DNA of 64,000 bases, taken from Ruminococcus_G sp050944415 (lineage in GTDB: Bacteria; Bacillota; Clostridia; Lachnospirales; Lachnospiraceae). Position numbers and translations under genes: made by a program. Positions 31,928 through 41,175 of this stretch are shown here, piece by piece. The stretch lies in contig JBMNRA010000006.1 in the NCBI GenBank assembly GCA_050944415.1, forward strand, positions 1 through 64,000, in the 5' to 3' direction. How positions within the stretch are numbered: position 1 is the first letter of the stretch; the number at the start of each line of letters is the position of its first letter. Under the pieces are notes generated by a model. The model had not been told where the DNA came from and did no database searches. It was given only the letters and a program-made list of their open reading frames with translations.

Positions 31928-34396
31928 ATGATTCAATTAAAAAAGCTTCAGAAAGAACAGCCGGTTCAGATTTCACGAAAACCTGTCGAACGGATACAGG
32001 CCAGCCCTGAAACCGGCCTTACCTCCGCACAGGTAAAGGAACGCGTGCAGAGCGGCTATGCCAATACACCGGTGGATCCGCCATCAAAAACAATTAAAGA
32101 AATTATTCTTGGAAATCTGCTGACTTATTTCAACCTTGTTTTTGCGGTTATCGCTGTTCTGCTGATTCTGGTGGGCTCTTTCCGGGATCTTACCTTTCTG
32201 CCCATAATCATCTGCAATACGCTGATTGGTATCATACAGGAAATCCGTTCCAAAAAAACACTGGATAAATTAAGCGTATTAAACGCACCAAAAGCCAATG
32301 TCATCCGGGACGGCAAAGAATCGGTAATTCCCGCGGATCAGCTGGTCCTGGATGATCTGGTAATTTTTCAGGCCGGGAATCAGATTCCCGCTGATGCCTC
32401 TGTAGTAAGCGGCGAAGTTCAGGTTAATGAATCTTTGATTACCGGTGAATCGGATGAAATCACAAAAAAGTCCGGCGAATCTCTCCTGTCAGGAAGTTTC
32501 ATTGTATCCGGAAAATGTCTGGCCCGCCTTGACAAAGTCGGCGCAGATTCCTATGTATCCAAGCTGACGCTGGAAGCCAAAGCCGTAAAAGAAGGAGAAC
32601 AGTCTGAAATGATCCGTTCTCTGAATACTCTGGTTCTGGCGGTTGGTATTATCATTATCCCCATCGGCCTGATGCTGGTGACTCAGCAGCTTCTTTTCGC
32701 CAAGGCAAGTCTTCAGACGGCTATTACCTCCATGGTAGCTGCTGTCATAGGAATGATTCCCGAAGGACTGTATCTCCTCTCCAGTGTGGCGCTGGCTGTC
32801 AGCGTCGTCCGTCTGGCCGGAAAAAAGGTACTGGTTCACGATATGAAATGTATCGAAACACTGGCCCGTGTCAATGTACTCTGTGTGGATAAGACGGGAA
32901 CAATTACAGAAAATACCATGCAGGTCAACGATATGATTCCTTTAAGCACTTATCAGGAGAACATGGAAACTCTGCCTTTGGAACTTCTGCTTGGTGATTT
33001 CGTCAATGCCATGTCCCGGGATAATATTACTATGGCTGCCATGAAAAATTATTTCCGGGAGAATTCCGGAAAAACGGCATCTTCCATTACTTCTTTTTCA
33101 TCTGCCTATAAATACAGCAGCGCTACCTTTGATCACACCTCTTACGTGATCGGCGCACCTGAATTTGTACTGCGTTCCTCCTATGAAGAACACCGGGATA
33201 TCATAGAATCCTACAGCAGTGAAGGCTACCGCGTGCTGGTATTTGGAAAGTATCACGGAACGGCTGACGGAAAAGAATTGAAAGAGGCGGTGACTCCCTA
33301 CTGTCTGGTTCTTCTGTCGAATCCCATCAGAAAAGAAGCCAGAAGCACCTTCCAGTATTTTGAAGAACAGGGCGTGGACATTAAAGTAATATCCGGTGAC
33401 AATCCCGTGACTGTTTCCAAGGTCGCTCTGGAAGCCGGTATAAAAAATGCTGCCAGTTACGTGGATGCATCCACACTCAGTACGGACAAGGAAATTGCCG
33501 ATGCTGTACAGAAATACACGGTATTCGGAAGAGTAACGCCCAATCAGAAACGTCAGTTTGTAAAAGCTCTGAAAGCACAGGGAAAAACCGTTGCCATGAC
33601 GGGAGACGGTGTAAACGATGTGCTTGCTTTAAAGGACGCCGACTGCAGCGTTGCCATGGCAAGCGGAAGCGATGCGGCTGCTCAGGCATCCCAGCTGGTT
33701 CTTCTGGAATCAAATTTTGCCTGCATGCCCTCCGTTGTTCTGGAAGGACGCAGAGTCGTCAATAATCTGCAGCGTTCCGGCAGTTTGTTTTTGGTAAAGA
33801 ACATCTTTTCTTTTTTGATGGCTCTGTTTTCCATCTCCTTTATGATTGAATATCCCCTGGAACCATCACAGATCTCTCTGATCAGCATGTTTACCATCGG
33901 TGTTCCGGGATTTTTGCTGGCGTTGGAACCGAATAAAAACATCATTAAAGGGCATTTCATTACAAATGTACTGATTACCGCCCTGCCAGCCGGGGTAACT
34001 GATTTTCTTGTAGTTGGCGCCCTTGTTGTATTCGGACAGGTATTCGGAGTAGACGCTACCGATATATCAACGGCATCTACTCTTCTTCTGGCCGTGGTTG
34101 GATTCATGATCCTTTACCGCATCAGTAAACCAATGAATGCTCTGCGCTGGTCCGTATTTATCGGCGTTATTATCGGCATACTGTTTTGCATTTTCTTTGT
34201 CCATGATCTGTTTGCCATCAGCAGAGTCTCTTTAAAATGCGGGATGCTTCTCGGAGTATTTACACTTGTAACAGAACCGGTGCTTCGTTACACCAGCATT
34301 TTTATTGAAACTGTAGAAAGAACATTCAGCAATATGCGCCAGAAGCGAAAAGACAGAAAAAAGCGGTCCGGACGCCGTCATATAAAAGTAAAATAA
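31928..34396 (+). CDS. Cation-translocating P-type ATPase (CtpE-like)
   Basis: An 822-residue P-type ATPase. The actuator motif is ITGESDEITK (TGES), the phosphorylation site VDKTGTITEN, the hinge TGDGVNDVLALKDADCSVAM, and the membrane motif PEGLYLLSSVALAVS. About eight to ten helices are distributed as in the family. PEGL and the short N-terminus resemble mycobacterial CtpE, a calcium uptake ATPase, more than PacL or MgtA; the cation is inferred. It is likely co-transcribed with rqcH, and a terminator follows at 34411-34440. Confidence 0.9.
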   Translation: MIQLKKLQKEQPVQISRKPVERIQASPETGLTSAQVKERVQSGYANTPVDPPSKTIKEIILGNLLTYFNLVFAVIAVLLILVGSFRDLTFLPIIICNTLIGIIQEIRSKKTLDKLSVLNAPKANVIRDGKESVIPADQLVLDDLVIFQAGNQIPADASVVSGEVQVNESLITGESDEITKKSGESLLSGSFIVSGKCLARLDKVGADSYVSKLTLEAKAVKEGEQSEMIRSLNTLVLAVGIIIIPIGLMLVTQQLLFAKASLQTAITSMVAAVIGMIPEGLYLLSSVALAVSVVRLAGKKVLVHDMKCIETLARVNVLCVDKTGTITENTMQVNDMIPLSTYQENMETLPLELLLGDFVNAMSRDNITMAAMKNYFRENSGKTASSITSFSSAYKYSSATFDHTSYVIGAPEFVLRSSYEEHRDIIESYSSEGYRVLVFGKYHGTADGKELKEAVTPYCLVLLSNPIRKEARSTFQYFEEQGVDIKVISGDNPVTVSKVALEAGIKNAASYVDASTLSTDKEIADAVQKYTVFGRVTPNQKRQFVKALKAQGKTVAMTGDGVNDVLALKDADCSVAMASGSDAAAQASQLVLLESNFACMPSVVLEGRRVVNNLQRSGSLFLVKNIFSFLMALFSISFMIEYPLEPSQISLISMFTIGVPGFLLALEPNKNIIKGHFITNVLITALPAGVTDFLVVGALVVFGQVFGVDATDISTASTLLLAVVGFMILYRISKPMNALRWSVFIGVIIGILFCIFFVHDLFAISRVSLKCGMLLGVFTLVTEPVLRYTSIFIETVERTFSNMRQKRKDRKKRSGRRHIKVK

Positions 34397-34410
34397 GCGC
34401 TTGCAAAAAA

Positions 34411-34440
34411 GAGAGCGCCGCATCTGCGGCGCCCTCTTTT
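34411..34440. terminator. Bidirectional terminator between ATPase and punA
   Basis: GAGAGCGCCGCA and TGCGGCGCCCTC form a 12-base stem with one mismatch and a two-base loop, followed by TTTTT and preceded by AAAAAA. It lies between converging genes. Confidence 0.9.
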
Positions 34441-35249
34441 TAATGGTTTAAAATCGCTGTTATAAGACTTTCAAATTTGTCCTTTACCAGATCAGCAGCT
34501 CTCTGTACCTCCTGATGATCCAACGGCTGGTCTAAAATTCCGGCAGCCATGTTAGTAATACAGGAAATGCCGCACACTTTCATTCCCATGTGCTTCGCAG
34601 CAATCGCTTCGCATGCCGTACTCATTCCCACTGCATCTGCTCCCAGAGTCCGGAACATGCGGATTTCCGCAGGAGTTTCATAATTTGGTCCGGACGCCTG
34701 AACATAGACGCCTTCCTTCAGTGAAATTTTCAGTCTTTTTGCCTCCTCCCGCGCCGCCCCGCACAAAGTCTCATCATATACCCGGCTCATGTCAGGAAAA
34801 CGCGTACCCAGCTCATCTGCATTTTTTCCAACCAGCGAACTGGGGACAAAGGAGGAGATATGATCTGTAATCAACATCAGATCACCGGGCGTCAGATCTT
34901 CCCGGATCCCTCCGGCCGCATTGGTCAGCATGAGAGTATCAGCGCCCAGCATTCCCATCAGCCGTACCGGAAGCACCACATCTTCCATATTATACCCCTC
35001 ATAATAATGCACTCTGCCCTGCATCATCACCACCGGCAGATTTCCTACGTATCCGAAAAGAAATTTCCCCTTATGGCCTTCTACCGTAGATACCGGAAAT
35101 CCTTCGATATCACGGTAAGAAATTTCTGTTTCCACTTTCACTCTTTCTCCGTATCCTCCCAGACCGGAACCCAGAACCACAGCCGTCTTCGGCTGAAAAC
35201 CTGTCTGTTTCCGTATTGTCTCCACGCACTTCTTCAGTCTCTGATACAT
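34440..35249 (-). CDS. punA: Purine nucleoside phosphorylase
   Basis: A 269-residue trimeric-type (class II) purine nucleoside phosphorylase that splits inosine and guanosine with phosphate. Signatures: VVLGSGLGGYGE near residue 25, GRVHYYEGY, LTNAAGGIREDLTPGD and MSTACEAIAAKHMG. It is the last gene of a salvage run with deoB and add: its ribose-1-phosphate product is the substrate of DeoB. Confidence 0.96.
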   Translation of the reverse strand: MYQRLKKCVETIRKQTGFQPKTAVVLGSGLGGYGERVKVETEISYRDIEGFPVSTVEGHKGKFLFGYVGNLPVVMMQGRVHYYEGYNMEDVVLPVRLMGMLGADTLMLTNAAGGIREDLTPGDLMLITDHISSFVPSSLVGKNADELGTRFPDMSRVYDETLCGAAREEAKRLKISLKEGVYVQASGPNYETPAEIRMFRTLGADAVGMSTACEAIAAKHMGMKVCGISCITNMAAGILDQPLDHQEVQRAADLVKDKFESLITAILNH

Positions 35250-35274
35250 ATCTTCTGATTCCTCCTGTCATTTT

Positions 35275-36465
35275 TTATAATAATTCTGCCAGTCTGGATC
35301 TGCCAATGGTCCCCTCCGGCATGGGAACGCCGAAATTATCTGCGATAGTAGCTCCGATGGCCCCAAAAGTGTCACTTTCTTCCATGGCGCCTCTTTTTTT
35401 CATTGACGGAGAATACGCCAGAAAGGGCACATACTCTCTGGTGTGATCCGTGCCTCTGTAAGTGGGATCATTGCCGTGATCTGCTGTCAGAATCAGCAGA
35501 TCATCTCTTCTCAGCTGTCCCAGCAGTCTGCCCAATCCTCTGTCAAACTTCTCAATCTCCCCGGCATATCCCCTGGGATTTCTCCTGTGGCCCCAAAGCG
35601 CGTCAAAATCCACCAGGTTGGTAAAGCAGATTCCGTGAAAATCTTCGCTGCAGATCTGACTCGTCTGCTCCATTCCATGGACAGAGCTGTCCGAATGAAA
35701 AGTCCTGGTAATTCCCTCGCCGGAAAAAATATCGTTGATTTTTCCTATGGAAATCACATCATAACCATTCTCCTGCAAAGCGCTTAATACCGTTTTTCCA
35801 AAAGGTTTCAGGGCATAATCCCGACGGTTGCTGGTTCGGACGAACTCACCTTTTTTCTTTCCCACATAAGGCCTTGCAATTACACGTCCCACTTTCCATT
35901 CATCTTTCATGGTGAGCTCCCTGGCTATCTCACAGCAGCGATAAAGGTTGGCAAGATCAAAAGTCTCCTCATTTCCACAGATCTGAAGGACAGAATCCGC
36001 GGAAGTATATACAATCATGGAACCATCTCTGATCTCTTCTTCTCCCAGCTCATCTAAAATCTGTGTGCCGCTGGCGCTTCGGTTTCCAATCACTTTTTTC
36101 CCGCAGCGTTTTTCCAGTTCTGCAATAAGTTCCGGTGGAAATCCCTTTTCTGTAAAAGTTTTAAAAGGCTTCTCCACTTTAAGTCCCATCATTTCCCAAT
36201 GTCCCGTCATGGTATCCTTGCTGTGGCTGGCCTCAGCCATTCGCATAAAGCGCCCTATGGGATATTCTTCCGCGTCCATGCCGGGCACGGGATGAAGATT
36301 CAGTATTCCCATTTTTTTCAGATTCGGAATCTCCATTTTCCCAACAGTCTGTGCCGTATGACCAAAGGTGTCGGCCCCTTCATCTCTATACTTTTCCGCG
36401 TCCGGCATTGCTCCGATTCCCAGTGAATCCAGCACAATCAAAAAAATCCTTTGATACCTTTCCAT
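35275..36465 (-). CDS. deoB: Phosphopentomutase
   Basis: A 396-residue alkaline-phosphatase-superfamily mutase interconverting (deoxy)ribose-1-phosphate and 5-phosphate, with two metal ions. Metal ligands are visible in IVLDSLGIGAMPDA, VDFDALWGHRRNP and LTADHGNDPTYRGTDHTRE; the phosphorylated Thr is in DTMTGHWEM near residue 85. It lies 25 bases before punA and 18 bases after add, a coherent nucleoside catabolism operon. Confidence 0.96.
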   Translation of the reverse strand: MERYQRIFLIVLDSLGIGAMPDAEKYRDEGADTFGHTAQTVGKMEIPNLKKMGILNLHPVPGMDAEEYPIGRFMRMAEASHSKDTMTGHWEMMGLKVEKPFKTFTEKGFPPELIAELEKRCGKKVIGNRSASGTQILDELGEEEIRDGSMIVYTSADSVLQICGNEETFDLANLYRCCEIARELTMKDEWKVGRVIARPYVGKKKGEFVRTSNRRDYALKPFGKTVLSALQENGYDVISIGKINDIFSGEGITRTFHSDSSVHGMEQTSQICSEDFHGICFTNLVDFDALWGHRRNPRGYAGEIEKFDRGLGRLLGQLRRDDLLILTADHGNDPTYRGTDHTREYVPFLAYSPSMKKRGAMEESDTFGAIGATIADNFGVPMPEGTIGRSRLAELL

Positions 36466-36483
36466 CTGTCTTTCCTCCCGCTT

Positions 36484-37455
36484 CTATACATACAGACGAT
36501 ACAGCTTTTCTTTTATACTGTCATCCGCAAAAGCTGTTTTTACTGCATTAATCATGAAAAGTCGAATCTCCTCATCAGAGACCCGATAAGTTTTCTGAAT
36601 AAAATCAAGTTCTTTGGTGACGGAACTCCCGCTCACCGTACGATTATCAGTATTAATGCTTACCAGCAGTCCTGCTTCCAGAAATTCCCGCAGCGGATAT
36701 TCTTCCTGAGACGGTGACGCTTTCGTCTGAAGATTGCTGACGGGACACATCTCTATACCGATATGATTTTCCCGGCACATCTCCTGCAGCCGGCGATGGC
36801 TTTTCATAGCAATCCCGTGACCGATTCTTACGGCTCCCACTGCAAGGGAATCCCGGATATTGTCCGGATTGCCGCATTCTCCGGCATGTATGGTGAATGG
36901 ATACCCAAGCTTCTTTGCCTCCTGAAACAGATGAAAATATTTCTTCATGGGATAAGCCGCTTCATCGCCGGCCAGATCCGCGGCACATACTCCATAGCCG
37001 AGAAATTCCGCCGCTTCTTTCAGCATATTGAGATTGTCTTCTTCCGAATGCTGCCGCATGGCGCATACGATCACATTAAAATTCACACCGAAATTTTCTC
37101 TTCCTTTTTCCAGTCCTTTCAATAGAGATTCCAGTATCTGTTTTACCGTCAGTCCCTGTTCCCGGGAAAGACCCGGCGCAAATCTGACTTCCACATACCT
37201 GACATTTTCTCCCGCAGCATTTTTGATAAAATCATATCCCGCGCCCATAAGCCCCTCCTCATCCTGAAGGCACCGCAGCGGAAGAGCAAACTTTTCCAGA
37301 TATTCCGACAGATTCCGGCAGTCCTCTTTTACCTGTAAAGCAGAAAGAGGTATCTGTTCTCCTAACCGTTCACGGATAAATTCCAGAGACAGCGAGCCGT
37401 CCAGATGGCAGTGCAGCTCCAGTTTCGGATATTTTTTCAGCTGTTTATATTCCAT
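36484..37455 (-). CDS. add: Adenosine deaminase
   Basis: A 323-residue zinc-dependent deaminase giving inosine from adenosine. Zinc ligands are in KLELHCHLDGSLS near residue 15; the catalytic Glu is in FTIHAGECGNPDN, and further ligands in RIGHGIAM and VSINTDNRTVSG. Inosine then feeds punA and deoB downstream. The start overlaps the end of the S66 peptidase gene by 11 bases. It ends in TAG. Confidence 0.95.
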   Translation of the reverse strand: MEYKQLKKYPKLELHCHLDGSLSLEFIRERLGEQIPLSALQVKEDCRNLSEYLEKFALPLRCLQDEEGLMGAGYDFIKNAAGENVRYVEVRFAPGLSREQGLTVKQILESLLKGLEKGRENFGVNFNVIVCAMRQHSEEDNLNMLKEAAEFLGYGVCAADLAGDEAAYPMKKYFHLFQEAKKLGYPFTIHAGECGNPDNIRDSLAVGAVRIGHGIAMKSHRRLQEMCRENHIGIEMCPVSNLQTKASPSQEEYPLREFLEAGLLVSINTDNRTVSGSSVTKELDFIQKTYRVSDEEIRLFMINAVKTAFADDSIKEKLYRLYV

Positions 37456-38281
37456 GAATGGATACCTCCTCTCCGATTATAATCCCCTTTGCATCATAGC
37501 CATGGCCAATATCACCGGTTACCGCCAGAGGCAGATCAGCTCCAATATATCGCTGCGTCAGCCGGGATGCGCTGATTTTGTCTTTTCCCAATTCGGTAAA
37601 GGTTCCGAGAAGCACCCCCTGAACCTGACGAAAGACTCCCATCTGTTCCAGCTGATTCAGATATGTGACAATCTGGGGGAGTCTGCCGCTTAATGCTTCC
37701 AAAACCAGAATTTTTCCCCGCATATCCGGCCAGTACCTTGTCCCCGCCAGTTTCAGCAGGCAGCGAATGTTGCCTCCCACAGTAATACCTTTTAAATTTT
37801 TTCCTTGAACAAATTCGCAGGCGATAGAAAACAGACTTTGATCCTCACCGTTCACTGTACGAAGAAATTCAGAAATTCTTCTTTGATTCTGACAGCGCAC
37901 CAGGTTTTTCACCTGATAGAGTACAGATGATATCCCGGTTTCTGCATATATACTGTTGATTACCGTGGTAAGATCACTGTATCCCCAGAATCTTTTCGGA
38001 TTGTTCCTGATCACCGAATAATCAAGGTATGGCAGTATCTCATTGGCAATATCTCCGCCGGAAATGTCAAATATTTCTTCAATCTCCCTGTCTTTATAAA
38101 AATCCATCAGCGCTTTCGCGCGTTCCTTTCCCGTACCGGAAAATACAGATTCCTTCTGATAGATAAAATCACTGAAGACGGGAGCAAACCCCGACTGTCT
38201 CAGCAGACTTTCCAGTTCCGTTATCACATTGTCTTCCCGTAACTGACCGTTGGAACAGCAGACGATTCCCACTTTTTTCAA
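37445..38281 (-). CDS. LD-carboxypeptidase family (S66) protein
   Basis: A 278-residue S66-type peptidase that would trim D-alanine from tetrapeptides of recycled murein. The nucleophile Ser region is FWGYSDLTTVINSIY, followed by VGGNIRCLLKLAGT and a C-terminal Glu/His catalytic part (VLEALSGRLPQ, VTGDIGHGYDAKG). I take a TTG at 38281 as start because GGGAGGG lies six bases upstream; longer frames run into the intergenic operator. It heads the add-deoB-punA operon, which mixes murein and nucleoside salvage. Confidence 0.85.
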   Translation of the reverse strand: MKKVGIVCCSNGQLREDNVITELESLLRQSGFAPVFSDFIYQKESVFSGTGKERAKALMDFYKDREIEEIFDISGGDIANEILPYLDYSVIRNNPKRFWGYSDLTTVINSIYAETGISSVLYQVKNLVRCQNQRRISEFLRTVNGEDQSLFSIACEFVQGKNLKGITVGGNIRCLLKLAGTRYWPDMRGKILVLEALSGRLPQIVTYLNQLEQMGVFRQVQGVLLGTFTELGKDKISASRLTQRYIGADLPLAVTGDIGHGYDAKGIIIGEEVSIHGI

Positions 38282-38301
38282 ATGATTCCCTCCCTGCTTT
38301 T

Positions 38302-38328
38302 TTTGTGGTATCATTAGTGTACCACAAA
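38302..38328. promoter_or_regulatory. Palindromic operator between S66 peptidase and ABC exporter
   Basis: TTTGTGGTA (38302-38310) and TACCACAAA (38320-38328) are perfect nine-base inverted repeats around a nine-base spacer. It sits 18 bases ahead of the ABC gene and 21 bases ahead of the divergent peptidase gene, so one regulator could control both. GntR- and LacI-like dimers bind such sites; no regulator gene is adjacent. Confidence 0.65.
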
Positions 38329-38345
38329 TAGCGAGAGGAAACATT

Positions 38346-40070
38346 ATGCAGACACTAAAAAAATTCATTCATTACTATGCACCTTATAAAACCGTCCTTG
38401 TTCTGGATCTGCTCTGCGCGGCGCTGATCAGTCTTATAGATCTTGTTTATCCGCAGATTCTGCGGACACTGACGGCCACCCTGTTTACACGGGAAAGCAG
38501 CATAATTCTGAAAGCTCTGCCGCCCATCGGCGCTCTGCTGCTTATTATGTATATTTCTCAGAGTCTGTGCAAATATTATGTCAGCTACCAGGGGCATATG
38601 ATGGGCGCCCGAATGGAACGGGATATGAGGCAGCAGCTCTTTGATCACTACGAAGAGCTTTCCTTTTCCTACTATGACCGGAATAATTCCGGACAGATGA
38701 TGAGCAAACTTGTCTCCGACCTTTTTGATATTTCCGAGTTCGCTCATCACGGTCCGGAAAATCTGTTCATTTCCCTGATTAAAATCATCGGTTCCTTCGC
38801 CTTTCTGTTTTTCATCAACTGGCGGCTGGCCATTCCTCTGTTTTTTCTGGTTTTCTGTATGATTCTTTTTTCCATGAACCAGAATCGAAGAATGCAGGCA
38901 ACTTTTATGGAAAACCGGAAAAAAATCGGTGATGTAAATGCCAGTCTCCAGGATACGCTCGCCGGAATCCGGGTGGTACAGTCCTTTGCCAACGAAGATG
39001 TGGAACGGCACAAATTTTCCAGAAGCAATCACGCTTTTCTGCTGTCAAAGGATGACAATTACCGGTGTATGGGAAGTTTTATGGCTGGAAATAACCTTTT
39101 TCAGGGACTGATGTATCTTGTCACACTGGTATACGGCGGATATCTCATTGCACATGGAACCATGCAGGTATCTGATCTGGCGATGTATGCCCTTTATATC
39201 GGTATTTTCATCAGTCCGATTCAGATACTGGTAGAGCTGACAGAAATGATGCAGAAAGGACTCTCCGGTTTCAAACGGTTCACCGCCGTTATGGAAACGG
39301 AGCCTGAGATAAAAGACGCGCCCGACGCCCGACCTCTGAACGAAGTGAAAGGAACCGTCTGTTATGAAAATGTAACCTTCCATTACAGTGATGATGACAC
39401 TCCTGTGCTGTCAGACGTTTCCTTTCAGATAGATGCCGGGAAATCCATAGCTCTGGTGGGGCCTTCCGGAAGCGGAAAAACCACGATCTGCTCCCTCCTG
39501 CCCCGTTTCTATGATGTCACTGCCGGCAAAGTCACCATAGATGGGCAGGATGTGCGAAAGCTGACTTTAAAATCTCTCCGCAGTCAGATTGGTATCGTTC
39601 AGCAGGATGTATACCTGTTCTGCGGTACTATAAAGGAAAATATCGCTTATGGAAAGCCCGGCGCTTCCATGGATGAAATCATACAGGCGGCCAAGAAAGC
39701 CAATATCCATGACTTTATCGAATCTCTTCCCGATGGCTATGATACTTTTGTAGGAGAACGGGGCGCTCGCCTCTCCGGCGGACAGAAACAGAGAATCGCC
39801 ATTGCCCGCGTATTTCTGAAAAATCCGCCCGTACTGATTCTGGATGAGGCCACCAGTGCTCTGGATAACGAAAGCGAACACTGGATTCAGCAAAGCCTGG
39901 ACGCACTGTCTCAGAATCGTACCACTATCACCATCGCCCACAGACTTTCCACGATCCGGGGCGCTGATGAAATTCTTGTGGTTGCCGACAACGGCATTGC
40001 CGAACGGGGTACGCATGAGGAGCTGATGGAAAGAAACGGAATATATGCTCACTATAATCTTCTTTTCTGA
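38346..40070 (+). CDS. ABC transporter, fused permease-ATPase (MsbA/LmrA type)
   Basis: A 574-residue half-transporter: six membrane helices over residues 15-300, then the ATPase with Walker A ALVGPSGSGKTTICSL, signature RLSGGQKQRIAIAR, Walker B PVLILDEATSALD and the switch His in TIAHRLSTI. It would act as a homodimer exporting a lipid, peptide or drug. It diverges from the S66/add/deoB/punA operon and shares its palindromic operator. Confidence 0.93.
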   Translation: MQTLKKFIHYYAPYKTVLVLDLLCAALISLIDLVYPQILRTLTATLFTRESSIILKALPPIGALLLIMYISQSLCKYYVSYQGHMMGARMERDMRQQLFDHYEELSFSYYDRNNSGQMMSKLVSDLFDISEFAHHGPENLFISLIKIIGSFAFLFFINWRLAIPLFFLVFCMILFSMNQNRRMQATFMENRKKIGDVNASLQDTLAGIRVVQSFANEDVERHKFSRSNHAFLLSKDDNYRCMGSFMAGNNLFQGLMYLVTLVYGGYLIAHGTMQVSDLAMYALYIGIFISPIQILVELTEMMQKGLSGFKRFTAVMETEPEIKDAPDARPLNEVKGTVCYENVTFHYSDDDTPVLSDVSFQIDAGKSIALVGPSGSGKTTICSLLPRFYDVTAGKVTIDGQDVRKLTLKSLRSQIGIVQQDVYLFCGTIKENIAYGKPGASMDEIIQAAKKANIHDFIESLPDGYDTFVGERGARLSGGQKQRIAIARVFLKNPPVLILDEATSALDNESEHWIQQSLDALSQNRTTITIAHRLSTIRGADEILVVADNGIAERGTHEELMERNGIYAHYNLLF

Positions 40071-40077
40071 CCGTTAA

Positions 40078-40908
40078 TTATTTTTCCGGTTTCAGCGCTC
40101 CATAGAAATAAGATGCCGTAGCGCCGCCATCGATCAGGAAATCTGATCCGGTAATAAAGGCGCCCTTATCGCTCATCAACAGTTCAGCCACGTTGGCCAC
40201 CTCATCAGCGGTGCCGGGCCGACCGGCGGGGCACTTGGCGAACATATTCTTGTAGAAATCCCCGCGGGGGCCGTTGAACTCGTCGATGGCCAGCGGCGTC
40301 ACAATGATGCCCGGCGAGATGGAATTGATGCGCGCACCTTTCGCACCCCATTTTACACTCTCGGCCATGACACGCTTCTCGTTGCAGCGTTTGGCCATCT
40401 GGTAGGCATGCAGCGTGTCGCGGATGTTGGCAGGTTGGAGGATGTCCAGCTTCAGCAGTTCCTCGGTGGGGGTGCATGCCAGCTGCTCGTCCGCCTCCGG
40501 GGTCAGCGCCGGCATACGATGGCCGGACTGGCTGGAGATGGTGACGCCTACGCCGCCGGGAGCGATAACCTTGCCCACTTCTTCCAGCAGCACGGCGGTG
40601 CCGTACAGATCCACCTTCAAAATCGCCTCGATGGGGGCCTGGCTGGGCGAGACGCCCGCCGCGTTCACCAACATGGTGATGGGGCCGCAGCTCTGGGACT
40701 CGGCGATCAGGGCCTGGATGGATGTCCGGTCAGACAAATCCATCTCGCGGGCCGTGGCGTCAAACCCGGCGTCGTTGAGGATCCTGGCGATGGCTGCGGC
40801 GTTCTCCGGTTTCTTATCGCCTATGACAATCTTCATGCCATAGCCCATCCGGCGGGCAATCGCCATACCGATCTGTCCTGCGCCGGTCAAAATCATAACA
40901 TTTTTCAT
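40078..40908 (-). CDS. SDR family oxidoreductase
   Basis: A 276-residue short-chain dehydrogenase/reductase. The NAD(P)-binding TGAGQIGMAIARR is near residue 8, the catalytic Ser in TISSQSGHRM, and YxxxK as HAYQMAKRCNEKR; NSISPGIIVTPLA follows. An extra stretch of about 30 residues lies between Ser and Tyr. DNA here is markedly GC-rich compared with neighbours (39 of 60 in the line at 40681), suggesting acquisition. AGAAAGGAG precedes the ATG; the promoter is at 40944-40971. The substrate is unknown. Confidence 0.9.
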   Translation of the reverse strand: MKNVMILTGAGQIGMAIARRMGYGMKIVIGDKKPENAAAIARILNDAGFDATAREMDLSDRTSIQALIAESQSCGPITMLVNAAGVSPSQAPIEAILKVDLYGTAVLLEEVGKVIAPGGVGVTISSQSGHRMPALTPEADEQLACTPTEELLKLDILQPANIRDTLHAYQMAKRCNEKRVMAESVKWGAKGARINSISPGIIVTPLAIDEFNGPRGDFYKNMFAKCPAGRPGTADEVANVAELLMSDKGAFITGSDFLIDGGATASYFYGALKPEK

Positions 40909-40943
40909 GTGAATGGCTCCTTTCTTAACCTGTTCTGCTTTCT

Positions 40944-40971
40944 ATTTTAATCATTGCACGGAGAATGACAA
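40944..40971 (-). promoter_or_regulatory. Promoter of the SDR gene
   Basis: On the minus strand, TTGTCA (40971-40966) and TAAAAT (40949-40944) are 16 bases apart. The -10 and following bases (TAAAATAGAA) match the flavodoxin-gene promoter at 44595-44622. Confidence 0.6.
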
Positions 40972-41172
40972 TTTTAGTTTTGCGGATAATTGATAAGTAC
41001 CACTAATCCGAATAAAAATCAGAGTTTTTCGTACTTCTCGAATGTTTACCACATTACCTGGATGCAGCCCCAGGCATTTGCCATCCTGTATGTCCCATCC
41101 GAATTTAGTGGCGATCACTACCTGGTCCCGCACCGGTTCCAGCGCTTCGCCCACCAGTTCCTTATTAGCATA
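40951..41172 (-). pseudogene. Aldo/keto reductase, internal fragment
   Basis: About 45 residues, NKELVGEALEPVRDQVVIAT followed by KFGWDIQDGK, match the part of aldo/keto reductases that carries the catalytic Lys (ATKFG). Everything before (NADPH barrel start, catalytic Asp/Tyr) and after is missing; the frame runs into the SDR promoter region. It directly follows the stop of the CMD gene. This is a decayed relic, and a different AKR relic, the C-terminus, is fused to a DUF362 gene at 44738. Confidence 0.75.
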
Positions 41173-41175
41173 ATT

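Noticed and set aside
38282..38368. Longer start for the S66 peptidase
   Set aside because: The extra residues would be encoded by the operator region and have no ribosome site; the TTG at 38281 has one.
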